Assembly: GCF_026626335.1 (NCBI RefSeq)
Contig: NZ_JAPNTZ010000002.1
Coordinates: forward strand, 496,001-560,000
Origin: Paractinoplanes pyxinae
GTDB taxonomy: Bacteria; Actinomycetota; Actinomycetes; Mycobacteriales; Micromonosporaceae
Direction of reading: 5' to 3'
Length of the DNA stretch: 64,000 nucleotides
Numbering within the stretch: position 1 is the first letter of the stretch; every line of letters begins with the position of its first letter. Both the position numbers and the translations under genes were made by a program. Below the pieces are notes generated by a model. The model had not been told where the DNA came from and ran no database searches. It worked only from the letters and a program-made list of their open reading frames with translations. Below are positions 38,629 through 46,771 of the stretch, one piece after another.

Positions 38629-40290
38629 ATGTTCGAGGCGCTGCCCGCACAGGGCGTTCCGGGTGACCAGATCCTTGCCGAGCTGCGGGGGCTGCGGTCC
38701 GCCGATCTGCCCACGCACGGCGGCCGGCTGTTCGCCTACGTCTACGACCCCGCGCTCGACGGTCTCGACGAGCTGGCCCGGGCCGCCTACGCGATCTCCG
38801 CCCACGTCAACGGCCTCGACCCGACGGCGTTCCCCTCCCTCCTGGCGATGGAGAATGCTCTGGTCGGCGCCGCGGCCCGGCTGCTCGGCGGTGGCGAGGG
38901 TACGGTCGGCAGCGTCACCAGCGGCGGCACCGAATCGCTCATCCTCGCGGTGAAGGCCGCCCGCGACTCCCGGCCCGATCTGGCCGTCCCCCGCCTGGTG
39001 ATCCCCTCGACTGCGCACGCCGCCTTCGCCAAAGCCGCGCACTATCTGCGCGTCGCCCTCGACGTGGTTCCGGTCGGCGCCGACCTGCGGGCCGACCCGG
39101 CTGCCATGGCCGCGGCCATCACCCCCGAGACCGTGCTGGTGGCCGCCTCCGCGCCCTCCTACGCCCACGGCGTGGTCGACCCGATTCCCGAGCTGGCGGC
39201 GCTCGCGGCCGAGCGGGGCGTCCGGTTCCACGTCGACGCCTGCTTCGGCGGCTGGGTCCTGCCCTACCTGCGCCGCCTCGGCGCCGACCTGCCGCCCTTC
39301 GATCTCTCCGTGCCCGGGGTAACCAGCATCTCGGTCGACCTGCACAAGTACGCGTACGCGCCGAAGGGTGTCTCGATCCTGCTGCACCGCGACGAGGCCC
39401 TGCGCCTGCCGCAATACTTCGCCTACGCCGGCTGGCCCGGCTACACCATGATCAACCCGGTCATCTCGTCCACCCGGTCCGGCGGCCCGATCGCCGCGGC
39501 CGCGGCCACGCTGCGCCACATCGGCGACGCGGGCTATCTCGAGCTCGCCGCCCGCACCCGCGAGGCCGTGTCCGTCCTGGCCGAGGCGGTGCGCGCCACC
39601 GAGGGCGTGCGGCTGTTCGCCCCGCCCGAGACCAGCGTCGTCTGCCTGGCCTCCGAGGGCGTCGACCTGTTCGTCCTGGCCGACGAGCTGGCCGCCCGCG
39701 GCTGGCACACCCAGCCCCAGATGGCGTTCGACCAGATGCCCGCCACCATCCACCTCACGGTCACCGCCTCGGTGGCCGCCACCGCCGCCGAGTTCGCGGC
39801 CGACCTGGCCGCCGCGGTGTCCGCGGCTCAGGCGTCGGGCCCGGCCGACATCCCGCCTCCGCTGCTCGAGGCGGCGGCCGCGCTCACTCCCGAGATGGTG
39901 ACCCCCGAACTGATCGGCGGCCTCGCCGACGGCCTGGGCCTGGGCGCGGGCGACTTCACCCGCATGGCCGCGGTGAACTCGCTGCTCAACGTGGCTCCGC
40001 CCGCGCTGCGCGAGGCGCTGCTCACCGGCTTCCTGAGCCTGCTGCAGCGCCCCGCGCCGTTTACCGCTGTGCCAGCTGCGTCGGAACCGGTCACGCCCGC
40101 TGCGCCGACGCCGGGCGCCTCAGCTGCGCCCGCTGGGTCAGCGCCGGCCGCGCCCGCTGCGCCGGAGCCGGTCACGCCCGCTGCGCCGACGCCGGCCGCG
40201 TCGGCCGCGCCCGCGCCGGGCAGTCCCTTCTTCGGTCATCCGCTGCACCGGCCGCGATCCGCGGGCACGCCGGCGCCGGACGCGGAGTAG
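38629..40290 (+). CDS. PLP-dependent decarboxylase (sphingosine-1-phosphate-lyase-like) with Ala/Pro tail
   Basis: 553 residues. Fold-type I motifs: TSGGTESLILAVK, HVDACFGGWVLP (cofactor Asp) and LHKYAYAPKG with Schiff-base Lys240. The overall pattern fits the group II decarboxylase/sphingosine-phosphate-lyase family. About 60 residues at the C-terminus are low-complexity EPVTPAAPTP repeats. Its stop is 9 bases before nuoB, so it may be transcribed with the respiratory cluster, without an obvious functional link. Confidence 0.85.
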   Translation: MFEALPAQGVPGDQILAELRGLRSADLPTHGGRLFAYVYDPALDGLDELARAAYAISAHVNGLDPTAFPSLLAMENALVGAAARLLGGGEGTVGSVTSGGTESLILAVKAARDSRPDLAVPRLVIPSTAHAAFAKAAHYLRVALDVVPVGADLRADPAAMAAAITPETVLVAASAPSYAHGVVDPIPELAALAAERGVRFHVDACFGGWVLPYLRRLGADLPPFDLSVPGVTSISVDLHKYAYAPKGVSILLHRDEALRLPQYFAYAGWPGYTMINPVISSTRSGGPIAAAAATLRHIGDAGYLELAARTREAVSVLAEAVRATEGVRLFAPPETSVVCLASEGVDLFVLADELAARGWHTQPQMAFDQMPATIHLTVTASVAATAAEFAADLAAAVSAAQASGPADIPPPLLEAAAALTPEMVTPELIGGLADGLGLGAGDFTRMAAVNSLLNVAPPALREALLTGFLSLLQRPAPFTAVPAASEPVTPAAPTPGASAAPAGSAPAAPAAPEPVTPAAPTPAASAAPAPGSPFFGHPLHRPRSAGTPAPDAE

Positions 40291-40299
40291 GTTGACGTC

Positions 40300-40857
40300 G
40301 TGGCCGGTCTGCCAGGAGTGCTCGGGGAACCCATCAAGTTCGTGCTGAACTGGGGTCGGCGCTACTCGCTCTGGGTGTTCAACTTCGGGCTGGCGTGCTG
40401 CGCTATCGAGTTCATCGCGTCCAGCATGAGCCGGCACGACTTCATGCGCATGGGGGTCATCCCGTTCGCGCACGGTCCGCGCCAGGCCGACCTCATGGTC
40501 GTCTCGGGCACGGTCACCGACAAGATGGCCCCGGCCATCAAGCGGCTATACGACCAGATGCCCGAGCCGAAATACGTCATCTCGTTCGGCTCCTGCGCGA
40601 ACTGCGGCGGCCCCTACTGGGATTCGTACTCGGTGACCAAGGGCGTCGACCAGATCATCCCGGTCGACGTCTACGTGCCCGGCTGCCCGCCCCGGCCCGA
40701 GGCGTTGCTGCACGGCATCCTGCGCCTGCAAGAGAAGATCGCCGCCGAGCAGGCCGGCCCGGGCGGCGTCTCGCGGCCCGACCCGCTGGCCGCGGGCCGC
40801 GACGCGGCGGCACTCACCGCGCCCAGGGTGGCCCCGCCGGTGGCAAGTGGGGACTAG
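40300..40857 (+). CDS. nuoB: NADH-quinone oxidoreductase subunit B
   Basis: 185 residues from a GTG. Ligands of the terminal N2 iron-sulfur cluster are all present: Cys33 and Cys34 in GLACCAIE, Cys99 in [17 protein letters not shown] and Cys129 in [10 protein letters not shown]. The tail is Ala/Pro-rich. NuoB carries electrons to quinone at the base of the peripheral arm. It is the first nuo gene here; nuoA is not upstream and nuoD is not downstream, an unusual gap. Confidence 0.95.
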   Translation: MAGLPGVLGEPIKFVLNWGRRYSLWVFNFGLACCAIEFIASSMSRHDFMRMGVIPFAHGPRQADLMVVSGTVTDKMAPAIKRLYDQMPEPKYVISFGSCANCGGPYWDSYSVTKGVDQIIPVDVYVPGCPPRPEALLHGILRLQEKIAAEQAGPGGVSRPDPLAAGRDAAALTAPRVAPPVASGD

Positions 40858-40867
40858 TGTCCGCACC

Positions 40868-42169
40868 ATGAGCGATCAGTCGCGGGCCGACTTCATCATC
40901 GACGTTCTGAGCAGGGAATTCGGCGAACTGATCGCCGTCGATCCGGCCGCCTTCCGGCGCAAGTTCCGCAAGATGGCCGCGTCGCCGTTCGCGTTCTACC
41001 GCGGCAGCGCGTCTCTCTTCTACGCCGACCTCACCGACGCCTACGCCGACTCGAGCTTCCTCGACGATCGGACCAGCCGGGTGTGGATCCACGGCGACCT
41101 GCACGCCGAGAACTTCGGCACCTACATGAACTCGTCCGGGCAGCTCGTGTTCAACGTGAACGACTTCGACGAGGCGTACGTCGGGCCGTTCTCGTGGGAC
41201 CTCAAGCGGTTCTCGGCCAGCCTGGCGCTGATCGGCTACCAGAAGGCCCTCTCCGACGACGACATCTCGACACTGGTCACCGAGTTCGCCCGGTCCTACC
41301 TGACCGAGCTGCGGGCCATCGCGCACGGCGGCGACGATGCGATCGGCTCGATCACCCTGGACAACGCGACCGGTGTGCTGCGCCGCGTGCTGCAGCAGGC
41401 GCGGCTCAACACCCGCATCGACCTGCTCAACTCGCAGACCACGATCGACGACTACGAGCGGCGCTTCGCGCTGGCCGACGGCGTCTTCGAGGTCGACGAG
41501 GCCACCGGCGCGGCGGTTCACGAGGCGTTCGGGCGCTACCTCGAGACGCTGCCCGCGGCCACCCGCCCCGGGGCGACCAACATCAAAGACATCAAGCTGC
41601 GCAAGGGTGTCGGCATCGGGTCGGCCGGCCTGCCGTCCTACAACCTGCTGCTCGAGGGGCACACCCAGGCGCTCGAGAACGACGTCATCATCTACATGAA
41701 GCAGGCCCAGGTGCCGGCCGTGGCCCGCTGGATCGACGACGACCGGGTGCGGTCCTACTTCCAGCATCAGGGCCACCGCACGGCCGAGTCGCAGCACGCG
41801 CTGCAGGCCCACGCCGACTCGTGGGTCGGCTACACCACTCTGGAGGGTGTCGGCCAGCTGGTCGCCGAGGTCTCGCCGTACGCCGCCGACCTGGACTGGT
41901 CGGACGTCAACGAGCCCGACGAGCTGCGCGGCGTCATCGCCGACCTGGGCCGGGCCGTGGCCCGCATGCACTCGGTGGCCGACGACGAATCCAGCCACGA
42001 CCTGGTCGACTTCTCCACCGAGGAGTCCATCGTCGCCGAGGTCGACAAGGACGAGACGGGCTTCGTGCAGCACCTGGTCGAGTTCGCCCACCGCTACGGC
42101 GACCAGGCCCGCGAGGACCACCAGGACTTCGTCGACGTCTTCCGCAACGGCCGCCTGCCGGGACTGTGA
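40868..42169 (+). CDS. DUF2252 protein (kinase-like fold)
   Basis: 433 residues, 10 bases after nuoB. VWIHGDLHAENFGTY and NVNDFDEAYVGPFSWDLKRF give the catalytic-loop and metal-loop pattern of aminoglycoside-phosphotransferase-like proteins, as is general for DUF2252. LSRAxF-type late motif is replaced by DLVDFSTEESI. Soluble, without a membrane segment. It interrupts the nuo gene order between B and C. The substrate is unknown; a role with complex I is only suggested by position. Confidence 0.85.
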   Translation: MSDQSRADFIIDVLSREFGELIAVDPAAFRRKFRKMAASPFAFYRGSASLFYADLTDAYADSSFLDDRTSRVWIHGDLHAENFGTYMNSSGQLVFNVNDFDEAYVGPFSWDLKRFSASLALIGYQKALSDDDISTLVTEFARSYLTELRAIAHGGDDAIGSITLDNATGVLRRVLQQARLNTRIDLLNSQTTIDDYERRFALADGVFEVDEATGAAVHEAFGRYLETLPAATRPGATNIKDIKLRKGVGIGSAGLPSYNLLLEGHTQALENDVIIYMKQAQVPAVARWIDDDRVRSYFQHQGHRTAESQHALQAHADSWVGYTTLEGVGQLVAEVSPYAADLDWSDVNEPDELRGVIADLGRAVARMHSVADDESSHDLVDFSTEESIVAEVDKDETGFVQHLVEFAHRYGDQAREDHQDFVDVFRNGRLPGL

Positions 42170-42232
42170 ACCGACCGCCTTTTGAAGCAGCGCGGCCCTC
42201 TCGGGCGGTGGGCCGGATCATAGGATGAGGCC

Positions 42233-43216
42233 ATGACGCCTGAAGAGGTCGGCGAGCGCCTGGTGGCGCTGCTGACGGACGACTCCCCGGACGCGCCGCC
42301 GGGTGAGATCGTGGCCGGCCTCTCGGGCGGCGGCCCTGGGCACGAGCGGGCCGTGGTCGACGTCCCGGTCGCCCGATGGTGGGAAACCATCGGCACGGCA
42401 AAGCACAACGGGGCGCTCGGCTGCGACTACTTCGACTGGCTGTCGGCCGTCGACGAGCTCGACGAGGGTTTCCGGGTGGTGGCCCACATCTACTCCACCC
42501 GCCGCCGGCACGCGCTGCTGCTGCGCACGCTCGTTCCCCGCGACAACCCGGTGATCGAGTCGGTGGTCGAGCTGTTCCCCGGCGCCGCCTGGCACGAGCG
42601 TGAGACGTACGAGATGTTCGGCATCACCTTCGCCCGGCACCCCGACCTGCGGCCGCTGCTGCTGCCGCCCGGCTTCGAGGGCCATCCGCTGCGCAAAGAG
42701 TTCGTGCTGGCCTCCCGCGTGGCCAAGGCCTGGCCCGGCGCCAAAGAGCCCGGCGAGTCCGAGGCCGGCACGGCGAAGCGCGCGCCCATGCGCCCGCCCG
42801 GCGTCCCCGACCCGAACGAGTGGGGCCCCAAGGCCGGCCAGGCCCCGCCCGCCTCAGCCCGCCCGACCCGCGGCGGCGGCGCCGCACCCGACCGCCCGGC
42901 CCGCCGCACCGCAGCAGACCGCCCAGCGCGAGGCCCTGCAGCCGAACGCCCGGCCCGTGATGCTGCGACCGAACGCCCGGCCGGCGGCGCCGCGCTCAAT
43001 CGCCCGGCCGATAGCGCTGCGACTGAGCGCCCGGCGCCTGACGCCGCGAGCGAGCCCCCGGCTGGCGGAGCCGCGCTTGATCGCCCGGCCGATGGTGCTG
43101 CGACCGAGCGCCCGGCGCGTGACGCTACGACCGAGCGCCCGGTCGGCGGCGCCGCGACTGATCGCCCGGCCGGCGGCCCTGCCGGTGACCCGGCTGCCGA
43201 AGAGGGCGGCGCCTGA
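42233..43216 (+). CDS. nuoC: NADH-quinone oxidoreductase subunit C with long repeat tail
   Basis: 327 residues. The first 190 carry the subunit: CDYFDWLSAVDE, HIYSTRRRHALLLRT, HERETYEMFGITF and RPLLLPPGFEGHPLRKEF. A disordered tail of about 110 residues follows, built of nine-residue repeats such as ERPARDAAT and ERPAGGAAL, encoded by a 27-bp tandem repeat. Typical NuoC lacks such a tail. NuoD, normally adjacent or fused, is absent. The stop overlaps the nuoH start by one base. Confidence 0.93.
   Translation: MTPEEVGERLVALLTDDSPDAPPGEIVAGLSGGGPGHERAVVDVPVARWWETIGTAKHNGALGCDYFDWLSAVDELDEGFRVVAHIYSTRRRHALLLRTLVPRDNPVIESVVELFPGAAWHERETYEMFGITFARHPDLRPLLLPPGFEGHPLRKEFVLASRVAKAWPGAKEPGESEAGTAKRAPMRPPGVPDPNEWGPKAGQAPPASARPTRGGGAAPDRPARRTAADRPARGPAAERPARDAATERPAGGAALNRPADSAATERPAPDAASEPPAGGAALDRPADGAATERPARDATTERPVGGAATDRPAGGPAGDPAAEEGGA
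42890..43186 (+). repeat. In-frame 27-bp tandem repeat in the nuoC tail, about 11 units
   Basis: Units begin at 42890, 42917, 42944 and every 27 bases after that to about 43160, with a partial last unit. Each encodes a nonapeptide of the type (E/D)RPA(R/G/D)xAAT. ERPARDAAT-like and DRPADGAAT-like units alternate. Length polymorphism between strains is expected. Confidence 0.85.
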
Positions 43217-44175
43217 TGCCGATCTGGCTTGAGCTGATCGTGCGGGTGGTGGCCGTCGTGGTGGCCTTCCTCGTGCTGCCGCTTGTGGTGGGGCAGGCCG
43301 AGCACAAGGTGATGGCGCACATGCAGGGGCGGCTCGGCCCGATGTACGCCGGTGCGTTCCACGGCTGGGCCCAGCTCGTGGCGGACGGGGTCAAGTTCGT
43401 ACAGAAGGAAGACGTTGCACCTGGTGAGGCGGACCGGCGGGTGTTCCGGCTGGCCCCGATCGTCGCCTTGTTTCCGTACTTGCTGGTTCTGCTGGCCATC
43501 CCGCTCGGGCCCAACGGCCTGGTCGCCCAGGCGCTCGACGTCGGGCTCTTCTTCGTGCTGGCCGTGCTCGGCGTCGGCGTGCTGGCCGTGCTCATGTCGG
43601 CCTGGGCCTCCGCCAACAAATACAGCCTGCTCGGCGGCCTGCGCGGGGCGGCTCAGCTGCTGGGGTACGAGCTTCCGCTGGTGCTCGCCGCGGCCAGTGT
43701 CGCCATGGCGGCGGGCACCCTGAGCCTGCCCGGCATCGTCGAGGCCTGGAACCCGTGGTGGCTGCTGTGGCAGGCCCCGGCCGCGCTCGTCTTCTTCATC
43801 GCCGGCCTGGCCGAGATCCGGCGCCCACCGTTCGACATGCCGATCGCCGACTCCGAGCTGGTCTTCGGCTACATGACCGAGTACACCGGCCTGCGGTTCG
43901 CGTTCTTCCTGCTCGCCGAGTACGTGGGCATCGTCGTCATCGCCGCCCTGACCACCGTCCTATTCCTGGGCGGCTGGCACGGCCCGTTCGCCGACCAGCT
44001 CGGCTGGCTGTGGACGCTGGTCAAGATTTTCGCGGTCTCGTTCGTCATCATCTGGTTCCGCGTGAGCTACCCCCGCCTGCGCGAAGACCAGCTGCAACGG
44101 CTCTGCTGGCTGGTGCTCGTCCCCGTGGCCCTGGGCCAGCTCGTACTGACCGCGGTCGTGAAAGTGATCATGTAA
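43216..44175 (+). CDS. nuoH: NADH-quinone oxidoreductase subunit H
   Basis: 319 residues, about eight membrane helices. GQAEHKVMAHMQGRLGPMYA near residue 27 and LAEIRRPPFDMPIADSE and LVFGYMTEYTG near 200 are the conserved quinone-channel and proton-path loops. NuoH links the quinone site to the membrane arm. The start ATG shares a base with the nuoC stop. Confidence 0.96.
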   Translation: MPIWLELIVRVVAVVVAFLVLPLVVGQAEHKVMAHMQGRLGPMYAGAFHGWAQLVADGVKFVQKEDVAPGEADRRVFRLAPIVALFPYLLVLLAIPLGPNGLVAQALDVGLFFVLAVLGVGVLAVLMSAWASANKYSLLGGLRGAAQLLGYELPLVLAAASVAMAAGTLSLPGIVEAWNPWWLLWQAPAALVFFIAGLAEIRRPPFDMPIADSELVFGYMTEYTGLRFAFFLLAEYVGIVVIAALTTVLFLGGWHGPFADQLGWLWTLVKIFAVSFVIIWFRVSYPRLREDQLQRLCWLVLVPVALGQLVLTAVVKVIM

Positions 44176-44230
44176 GCGGCGTCAGCTTCACCGTACCGGA
44201 AGGTCAGAAAGGCCAGCCGCGCCTGTGGAT

Positions 44231-44788
44231 TCAGAGATTGCGAGGGCGAATGGACGGCAGCGAGATATCCACCGGCCATGGTTGATCGAGGCGGATGTGT
44301 TGGTCGCCGGTGAACGTGGCGATGGGGTGGTAGCCCGAGAAATCCGGCCGAAGGTCGAAGGCCGTCACGGAAATGTCCGGGCGCATGGTGATCAACCAGA
44401 AGTGAGGAATGCCGGCCTGGGCGTAGTAGGCCAACTTGATCACCGAATCGATGCGCTTGGTGCCGGGGGAGATCACTTCGGCCGCGAGAGCCACGTCGGT
44501 CGGGGCGAAAACCGACGGGCTCGCGCGGGCCGACGCGAAGGTCACCGCCATGAAGTCCGGGGTGACGCGGCGGCGAGGTCCCAGCTCCACCTCATTCGCT
44601 TGGGTGACGAACAGGTGGTCCGGGCAGGTCCGCATGAGTACGGCAGCGAGCAGCATTGTGAGGGTCTGATGGTCACTGGGGAGGGCGCGTCTCGTACGAA
44701 GGACGCCGTCGAAGATTTCGCGGCGGATGTTGTCCTCGGGAAAGTTGTCGAGGTCGTCGGCGGTCCAGTCGTTTCTGACAGCCCTCAT
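44231..44788 (-). CDS. Uma2-family putative endonuclease
   Basis: 185 residues, antisense to the nuo operon, between nuoH and nuoI. Uma2/DUF820 PD-(D/E)XK-like core: RREIFDGVL, VTPDFMAVTF (catalytic Asp), ALAAEVISPGTKRIDSVIKLAYYAQAG (Glu and Lys; AEVISPGT is the core) and HFWLI. Uma2 proteins are abundant in actinobacteria and cyanobacteria and probably are nucleases, but few have known roles. Its insertion between nuo genes suggests mobility. No mobile-element ends were found around it. Confidence 0.85.
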   Translation of the reverse strand: MRAVRNDWTADDLDNFPEDNIRREIFDGVLRTRRALPSDHQTLTMLLAAVLMRTCPDHLFVTQANEVELGPRRRVTPDFMAVTFASARASPSVFAPTDVALAAEVISPGTKRIDSVIKLAYYAQAGIPHFWLITMRPDISVTAFDLRPDFSGYHPIATFTGDQHIRLDQPWPVDISLPSIRPRNL

Positions 44789-44871
44789 CGCTCCTCCTCC
44801 CGGAAACCTACCGCAAGATCTGATGGGGGTGTGCTCGCATCAAATGGGGTGACGGGGCAGGATATGCGTTT

Positions 44872-45459
44872 GTGAGTGACGACGGGGACCGCGGCCTGCC
44901 CGGCAAGGGGCTTGTGCAAGGGCTCGCCGTCACGCTCAAGACGATGACCAAGCGGTCGACCACCCAGCAGTACCCGGATGTGGAGCCCGAGCTGCCCCCG
45001 CGCAGCCGTGGGGTCATCGCGCTCTCCGAGGAGAACTGCACCGTCTGCATGTTGTGCGCCCGGGAGTGCCCCGACTGGTGCATCTACATCGACTCGCACA
45101 AGGAAGAAGTCGTCGTTCCGGGTGCGGCCCGGGCTCGGCAGCGCAACGTGCTCGACCGGTTCGACATCGACTTCTCGCTCTGCATGTACTGCGGCATCTG
45201 CATCGAGGTCTGCCCGTTCGACGCGCTGCACTGGACGCCCGAGTTCGAGTACGCCGAGACCGACGTCCTCGACCTGCTGCACGACAAGAACCGCCTGGGG
45301 GAGTGGATGCGCACCGTGCCTCCGCCCCCGGCTCACGACGTGCTCGGCGAGCCCTCGAAGGAAGAGGCCACGGCCGCGCGCAAGGCCGCCGGTCCGGGTG
45401 CGGCCACTGCCGCCAAGACGGCCCGTCCCGCTGTGAAGCGACCGGAGACGGGCCGGTGA
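44872..45459 (+). CDS. nuoI: NADH-quinone oxidoreductase subunit I
   Basis: 195 residues from a GTG. Two [4Fe-4S] ferredoxin motifs: [12 protein letters not shown] from Cys56 and [12 protein letters not shown] from Cys104, which hold clusters N6a and N6b. [14 protein letters not shown] lies between them. An Ala/Pro tail of about 45 residues ends the protein. The stop overlaps nuoJ. About 700 bases separate it from nuoH because of the antisense Uma2 gene. Confidence 0.94.
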   Translation: MSDDGDRGLPGKGLVQGLAVTLKTMTKRSTTQQYPDVEPELPPRSRGVIALSEENCTVCMLCARECPDWCIYIDSHKEEVVVPGAARARQRNVLDRFDIDFSLCMYCGICIEVCPFDALHWTPEFEYAETDVLDLLHDKNRLGEWMRTVPPPPAHDVLGEPSKEEATAARKAAGPGAATAAKTARPAVKRPETGR

Positions 45460-46373
45460 CCGTAGCGGACGCGCTGATGCTGGCTCTCGGCGCGATCGCT
45501 GTCGGTTCCGGCGTGTACGTCGTCACCAGCGCACACCTGGTCCGGGCCGGCTTCTACCTGGTGGTCAGCCTGGGCGCGGTCGCCGGCCTGTACCTCGTGC
45601 TCGGTGCCGAACTGGTCGCGTGGGTGCAGATCTTGGTCTACGTCGGCGCGGTCGTCGTGCTGCTGCTGTTCGCCGTGATGCTGACCCGGGCTCCGATCGG
45701 GCCGTCCAAGGATCTCGACCGCCCCGTGGCCCCGGCCGCCCTGATCGGCGGCGGCGTCGGGCTGGGCCTGACTGTCCTGCTGGTCGACGCCTTCCGCTGG
45801 ACCGAGTACGAGCTTCCCCCGCCCGGCACCGGTCGCCGCGTGGGCGAACAGATCTTCGGCGCCTGGGTGCTGCCGTTCGAAGTGCTTTCGATCCTGCTGC
45901 TGGCCGCCCTGGTCGGCGCGATCGTCCTCTCCCGCCCGGACATCGGCGCCCGCCCCGACCCCAGTGCCGCTGCTGTCCCCGACTTGCCCCCGCCCGGCCC
46001 GGTCGACGAGTCGGCCGAGGTGAAGGCCCGCCTGGAGCGCATCGCGGCCCGCCAGGCCGCCGCCCGGGAAAGGATGCGCGCCGCCGAGAGTCCCGACCCC
46101 GGCGAGGCGCCGCCGCTCGAGAAGACCCGCGAGGACGTCCTCAAGGAGCAGGCCCACGACGTCGTCTTCCGCGCCGGCGACGCCCGTCCCAAGCTCGGCG
46201 TACCGGAAATTGCGGAATTGTCCGAAGGCGGCAAGAGCGACCCGCGAGTCATCGAAGGCACAAGCCGCGAAAACCCGGAGCGAGCCCTGCCGCGAGGCGA
46301 AGACCGAGCCCTGCCGCGAGGCAACGACCGAGCGCTGCCGCGGGCCCCTGAGAAAGACGACGAGGAGACCTGA
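45456..46373 (+). CDS. nuoJ: NADH-quinone oxidoreductase subunit J with charged C-terminal extension
   Basis: 305 residues from a GTG. Five membrane helices in the first 170 residues, with [20 protein letters not shown] and [11 protein letters not shown] matching the conserved helix 3 region. The remaining 130 residues are hydrophilic, with a short coiled coil ([18 protein letters not shown]) and a triple RALPRG-type repeat near the end. The usual NuoJ is about 165-280 residues, so this is a long variant. Overlaps nuoI and nuoK. Confidence 0.93.
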   Translation: MTVADALMLALGAIAVGSGVYVVTSAHLVRAGFYLVVSLGAVAGLYLVLGAELVAWVQILVYVGAVVVLLLFAVMLTRAPIGPSKDLDRPVAPAALIGGGVGLGLTVLLVDAFRWTEYELPPPGTGRRVGEQIFGAWVLPFEVLSILLLAALVGAIVLSRPDIGARPDPSAAAVPDLPPPGPVDESAEVKARLERIAARQAAARERMRAAESPDPGEAPPLEKTREDVLKEQAHDVVFRAGDARPKLGVPEIAELSEGGKSDPRVIEGTSRENPERALPRGEDRALPRGNDRALPRAPEKDDEET

Positions 46374-46771
46374 TGCACGCGGTCATCCCGTATGTCGTCG
46401 CCGGCCTGCTCTTCGCGCTCGGCGTCTACGGCGTCCTGCGCCGCCGCAACGCCATCCTCGTCCTGATGGCCGTCGAGCTCATGCTCAACGCCGTCAACTT
46501 GATCCTGGTCGCCGCCGACGCCACCATCAAGTCCGCGCTCGACGGCGTCCAGCCCGAGGCCTGGGCCTATCCCGTCCCCGAGCCCCGGGCCGGCGCGATC
46601 TTCGCCCTGTTCGTCATCGTCCTGGCCGCCGCCGAGGTCGGCGTGGGCCTGGCGATCATCCTGCAGTACTACCGCCTGCGCCGCGCCGTCGTCCTGGATG
46701 AAATCGCCCTGCACGACCACGAGGACGACGACGAGATCGCCGACAACAAGAGCGCGCGGGTGACCGGGTGA
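46373..46771 (+). CDS. nuoK: NADH-quinone oxidoreductase subunit K
   Basis: 132 residues, three membrane helices. RRNAILVLMAVELMLNAVNL contains the conserved membrane Glu needed for proton pumping; a second Glu lies in AAAEVGVGLAII. A short acidic tail (HDHEDDDE) follows helix 3. Overlaps nuoJ by one base and nuoL by four. Confidence 0.95.
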   Translation: MHAVIPYVVAGLLFALGVYGVLRRRNAILVLMAVELMLNAVNLILVAADATIKSALDGVQPEAWAYPVPEPRAGAIFALFVIVLAAAEVGVGLAIILQYYRLRRAVVLDEIALHDHEDDDEIADNKSARVTG

